Positions 33,886 to 36,852 of a stretch of DNA of 36,852 bases are shown here, piece after piece. Made by a program: the position numbers and the translations under genes. Where the stretch lies: assembly GCA_947174665.1 (NCBI GenBank), contig CAMWJV010000021.1, forward strand, positions 1 through 36,852. Reading direction: 5' to 3'. This DNA comes from an uncultured Lachnospiraceae bacterium (GTDB lineage: Bacteria > Bacillota > Clostridia > Lachnospirales > Lachnospiraceae). Each line of letters opens with the position of its first letter. Position 1 is the stretch's first letter. Below the pieces are notes generated by a model, which was not told the DNA's origin, searched no databases, and saw only the letters and a program-made list of their open reading frames with translations.

Positions 33886-35859
33886 ATGGATGGTTATCAT
33901 TCCGTAGAGGAACAGATACAGGATTACGTTCGTGTTTTTCTTGCGCTGCAGCAGAAGGAAGAGGACATTGGAAGTCTTTTTGAGGAAGAAAAAAAGCGCA
34001 TTAAAGAGAGGGAACGTCTGGCGGACATTTTTCTGCCGTCACTCTTTCTGCGGGAGCGATATGCCTTGACGGAGACGGAATACTGGCTGGTAATGCTGGC
34101 TTTCTGCTGTGAAACAGAGAGCGGGCTGTGCCTGGATTTTCGGCAGAGTCATCAGGTGAGGCAGCCGGATATCCAGTACGGGCTTCACCTTCTGTCTTCT
34201 GTGCTGTCTGTGGATTTCAGACTGATTGGGGAGCTTTGCAGGCGGAATGGTATGCTGGGAGATATTCTGCGGCTCCCGGGTGAGAATCAGGCTGGGCTGC
34301 TTTCCGCTCCGTTGGCCCTGGGAGACGGGGCCTTCTTTTTTTTGTTAACAGGCGCTCTCCCGGAGGGTGAGGAGTACAGCTGCGTTCTGCCGGGAGAGAC
34401 ATACAGCGGCATTCTGCCGGGTGGGTCAGGCACGTTCGCAGGCCCACCGCTGCTGCCGCTGCACAGGGCGGAGCATGACAGGCTGTGCAGATACCTTTCC
34501 ATGGCGGAGCCGCCTAAAATCCTGCTGCACGGAGTGAAGGGATGCGGAAAACATACGCTGGTGAAGCTGGTGTGCGCGGAAGAAGGCCTGGGCGTTATCT
34601 TTGTAAAGGTATCAAGGCTTTTGCGGGAAGAGACGGAGGGCAGACAGCGGATCATGCAGACATTGCGCCTGATATGCAGGCTGGCATGGCCGGTACTTGT
34701 GCCGGAGTTGGTTGAGATGGAGGATGCGGCTGAAAGCGGTGCGGTGAGCCGGGAGAAGGAAAGATGGGAGGAGTTATTTTTATCAGAGATTTTTCCCCGG
34801 TGCCGAATGATTTTTTTGACGGAGAGCGGTCGGGAGGCGCAGCGAGCGGGACAGTATGCAGATGTCAGGATGAATCTGTCGGATGTGCTGTCCGAAGAAG
34901 AGGTGCGGGTGGCGTTGGACGGCTGGATTCCTGAAAAAGATCGCAGGAAATGGCAGGAGGCGCTTTTGGGGCGGTATCGTTTCTCCGTGGGCGAGATGGA
35001 GAAAAAGCTGAGAGTTGTGAGTATTTTGGCGGAGGAGAGGCAGCTAACTTTGAAGGATATGGCGCCCTGGACGGAGGGACTTAAGGAGCACAGCATGGAT
35101 TCCGGGCTGGGGAAAATGATAGAGAGCAGATGCACACTGGATGATATTGTACTGCCGAAGGACTGCAGGGAGCAGCTGGAGACAATAATAAGGCTGGCGA
35201 AGAACTGGGGCGGAGAACAGGGGCTGCATATGCTGTTTCACGGCAGTTCGGGGACCGGCAAGACCATGGCTGCCTCTGCTATGGCAGGTGAACTGAAGCT
35301 GCCTCTTTTTAAGGTGGATTTGTCGCAGATATTTGACAAATACATAGGAGAGACGGAAAAGCACCTGGATGAGATATTCCGTGTGGCAAAACGGGGGCGG
35401 GGTCTGCTCTTTTTCGACGAGGCAGACGCACTGTTCGGAAAGCGCACAGGCATTCAGGATTCCCATGACAGATACGCAAATGTCTCCACGGCGTATCTGC
35501 TCCAGCGGATAGAGGAGTATGAGGGGATTGTGATTCTGGCGACTAACCTGCTGGACCACTTTGACGATGCCTTTGTCAGGAGGATCCGGTTTGTCATCAG
35601 ATTCCGAAAACCGGACAGGGAGGACCGGGAGCGGATGTGGGAAAAGGTTTTGTGGGGAGCATTGCCTGTGGCGGAGGATGTATCCGCGGCGGAGCTTGCC
35701 GGGGCAGCAGACTTAAGCCCTGCCAGAATCAAGGCGGCGGCCCAGGTGGCGGGACTGCTTGCCAGGTGCAGCGACAATGAGATCGTCACCAGAGAGCACA
35801 TCAGAAAGGCTCTGGAACTGGAGGCGGGAAAGGATGAGACGGCACTGAGAGGGTTTTGA
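33886..35859 (+). CDS. AAA+ ATPase, Pvc15-like (eCIS-associated)
   Basis: 657 residues with two ATPase-like modules. The first (~212-229) has an altered P-loop, HGVKGCGKHT, and no clear Walker B, so it may be inactive. The second is complete: Walker A HGSSGTGKT (~449-460), Walker B LLFFDEADALFG (~507-518), sensor ILATNLLDHFDDAFVRRIRF and a C-terminal helical lid. An N-terminal helical region (LADIFLPSLFLRERYALTE) is as in other eCIS ATPases. In PVC-type loci this ATPase is needed for assembly or cargo handling. AAGGGAGA precedes the ATG. It is 59 bases after DUF4255 and ~108 before DUF4157, in the same direction. Confidence 0.92.
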   Translation: MDGYHSVEEQIQDYVRVFLALQQKEEDIGSLFEEEKKRIKERERLADIFLPSLFLRERYALTETEYWLVMLAFCCETESGLCLDFRQSHQVRQPDIQYGLHLLSSVLSVDFRLIGELCRRNGMLGDILRLPGENQAGLLSAPLALGDGAFFFLLTGALPEGEEYSCVLPGETYSGILPGGSGTFAGPPLLPLHRAEHDRLCRYLSMAEPPKILLHGVKGCGKHTLVKLVCAEEGLGVIFVKVSRLLREETEGRQRIMQTLRLICRLAWPVLVPELVEMEDAAESGAVSREKERWEELFLSEIFPRCRMIFLTESGREAQRAGQYADVRMNLSDVLSEEEVRVALDGWIPEKDRRKWQEALLGRYRFSVGEMEKKLRVVSILAEERQLTLKDMAPWTEGLKEHSMDSGLGKMIESRCTLDDIVLPKDCREQLETIIRLAKNWGGEQGLHMLFHGSSGTGKTMAASAMAGELKLPLFKVDLSQIFDKYIGETEKHLDEIFRVAKRGRGLLFFDEADALFGKRTGIQDSHDRYANVSTAYLLQRIEEYEGIVILATNLLDHFDDAFVRRIRFVIRFRKPDREDRERMWEKVLWGALPVAEDVSAAELAGAADLSPARIKAAAQVAGLLARCSDNEIVTREHIRKALELEAGKDETALRGF

Positions 35860-35967
35860 AAGGGCTGGCGGCAGCACGGTTTACTGACTGTAAGTCACGC
35901 TTCCAGAAGGGGTGAAAAGTAAGAAGCCGGTAGTTGCGGGTTGAAATTACGCGAGAGGAAGAATAAA

Positions 35968-36417
35968 ATGGTATCTGTCAGTAAAATGAAGGTAAGGAGA
36001 CAAGAGGGGACAAAGACCGCGTCCGGCCCAACGGGGATTCCCGGGGCGGTTCAGGCGAAATTTGAAGCGGCTTCCGGACTTTCCTTTGAGGATGTCAGGG
36101 TTCACTATAATTCGTCCCGCCCGGCACAGCTTGGGGCATATGCTTACACCCGGGGAAGCCAGGTGTACATCGGCCCCGGTCAGGAGCGGCATCTGGAGCA
36201 TGAGCTGGGGCATGTGGTTCAGCAGAAGCGGGGGCTCGTAAAGGCGGATGGATATATTGGCGGTGTTCCCGTTAACCGTGACCCGGGACTGGAGCGGGCG
36301 GCGGACCTGGGGGCGAACCAGCCGGTCCAGGGGTTCTGGAAGAGTCCGGGCGGTGTGGTGCAGATGGCACCGCCGGGAGATGAAGAGGAAGAAAAGGAAG
36401 AAGAAGGGGATATATAA
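35968..36417 (+). CDS. DUF4157 protein, HELGH metallopeptidase-like (eCIS-associated)
   Basis: 149 residues. GIPGAVQAKFEAASGLSFED, VHYNSSRPAQLGAYAYTRGS, VYIGPGQ and HELGHVVQQKRG make a full DUF4157 core with an HExxH zinc-site motif; ERAADLGA follows. DUF4157 is the most typical partner of eCIS loci, usually at the N-terminus of long effectors. Here the protein stops soon after the domain, in an acidic run (GDEEEEKEEEGDI). It may be a stand-alone adaptor or a shortened effector. AGAGGAAG fits ATG 35968; the TTG at 35941 is less likely. GC content falls sharply just after this gene. Confidence 0.92.
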   Translation: MVSVSKMKVRRQEGTKTASGPTGIPGAVQAKFEAASGLSFEDVRVHYNSSRPAQLGAYAYTRGSQVYIGPGQERHLEHELGHVVQQKRGLVKADGYIGGVPVNRDPGLERAADLGANQPVQGFWKSPGGVVQMAPPGDEEEEKEEEGDI

Positions 36418-36466
36418 TAGAGCAAAATCCTACAATAGAGGGAACAAGCAGGAGGCCGGATTATAG

Positions 36467-36622
36467 GATAGAAAGAAACAGACTAAGCGTGTAGTTCTCA
36501 ATTTGGATGACTGGAAGGGCAACATAGATGATTTAGTAGCTGCATTAAATGAGAAATGTGTTGTCGGATTGGAGGAAGTTATAGTAGTAAAAGCCGGAAC
36601 TGTAACACATATATACCCATAG
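36467..36622 (+). pseudogene. Small ORF with TAG in place of its start codon
   Basis: A 51-codon frame reading DRKKQTKRVVLNLDDWKGNI ... NEKCVVGLEEVIVVKAGTVTHIYP looks like real protein. GGAGG (36451-36455) is ideally spaced to 36464, but the codon there is TAG. The bases are TTATAGGATAG; removing one A would give TTATGGATAG and an ATG at the right place. Either a one-base insertion (mutation or sequencing error) removed the start, or translation begins elsewhere. Its stop overlaps the ribosome site of the next gene. Composition is AT-rich. Function is unknown. Confidence 0.5.
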
Positions 36623-36633
36623 GAGGTAAAATA

Positions 36634-36852
36634 ATGGCAATTTGCATATGTGGAAGAATAAAAAGAAAATGTATTGATAAAGATTTATTAGAAAGAACTC
36701 TTGTAGAGTTTTTTTCGCCAAAAAATGAAATCATCATCCAAAATGATGGTAAGTGTGTAACATATGAAGGTTTCTATGATGAAAATAGTGTAACGGTAAC
36801 TTTTATAAGTGAAAAAAAACCACCATATAATGTATATGACTCAAATATTACT
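36634..36852 (+). CDS. AT-rich hypothetical gene, cut by the window end
   Basis: AGGAGG (36621-36626) and ATG 36634 open a frame that is still open at the last base (73 codons seen). It begins MAICICGRIKRKCIDKDLLE and continues with strand-like stretches (NEIIIQNDGKCVTYEGFYD, SVTVTFISE). I do not recognise it. Its GC content is far lower than that of the eCIS genes before it, which points to separate origin. It is directly after the start-less ORF and on the same strand. Position suggests eCIS cargo or an immunity protein, but this is a guess. Confidence 0.7.
   Translation, partial: MAICICGRIKRKCIDKDLLERTLVEFFSPKNEIIIQNDGKCVTYEGFYDENSVTVTFISEKKPPYNVYDSNIT

Overview
The window looks like one contig from a low-GC-lineage anaerobic Firmicute, most likely a Lachnospiraceae-type member of the class Clostridia. 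The reasons are sporulation sigma-H in its usual cysS-mrnC-rlmB-sigH block, a cysteine T-box leader, CIRCE-controlled groESL, a coiled-coil RND pump of the Gram-positive type, LytTR regulators and strong AGGAGG ribosome binding sites. The lineage is inferred from gene content and style only. The first ~54 bases match an Illumina Nextera P5 adapter, so the left edge is a contig end carrying library sequence.

Left part (1-9734): tRNA-Met, a small XRE regulator and a small unknown gene, then a DEAD-box RNA helicase behind a promoter and a leader terminator, overlapping ispF. A Nudix hydrolase lies on the minus strand, followed by an Rpn-type PD-(D/E)XK nuclease. Next is a promoter with a Cys-specifier T-box controlling cysE and cysS, then mrnC, rlmB and sigH. 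The yacP gene that often lies between rlmB and sigH is absent; a 141-bp palindromic element with perfect 22-bp arms separates mrnC from rlmB.

Middle part (9735-25310): a 1406-residue RND transporter with a long coiled-coil insertion, tRNA-Thr(GGT), two small genes around a structured non-coding stretch, a class A PBP on the minus strand, a YigZ/IMPACT protein, MgtE, an AraC regulator, a DUF1905-like/C39-like two-domain protein next to a zinc-ribbon membrane protein, then groES-groEL.

Right part (25310-36852): a five-gene envelope operon (DUF3006-like protein, two GT8 glycosyltransferases, two PlsC-like acyltransferases) that may build a glycolipid. It is followed by a LytTR regulator, LiaF-like membrane protein and ABC exporter operon. 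The last block starts with an unusual LytTR regulator that has eight cysteines in its first 81 residues. It overlaps a DUF4255 (Pvc16-like) gene, followed by a Pvc15-like AAA+ ATPase and a DUF4157 (HELGH) protein. This is the accessory signature of an extracellular contractile injection system (eCIS). No sheath, tube, baseplate or spike gene lies in the window, so these would have to be beyond the right edge or absent. After DUF4157 the sequence becomes AT-rich, with a small ORF that has TAG where its ATG should be and a gene cut by the window edge. This is the most interesting part of the window.
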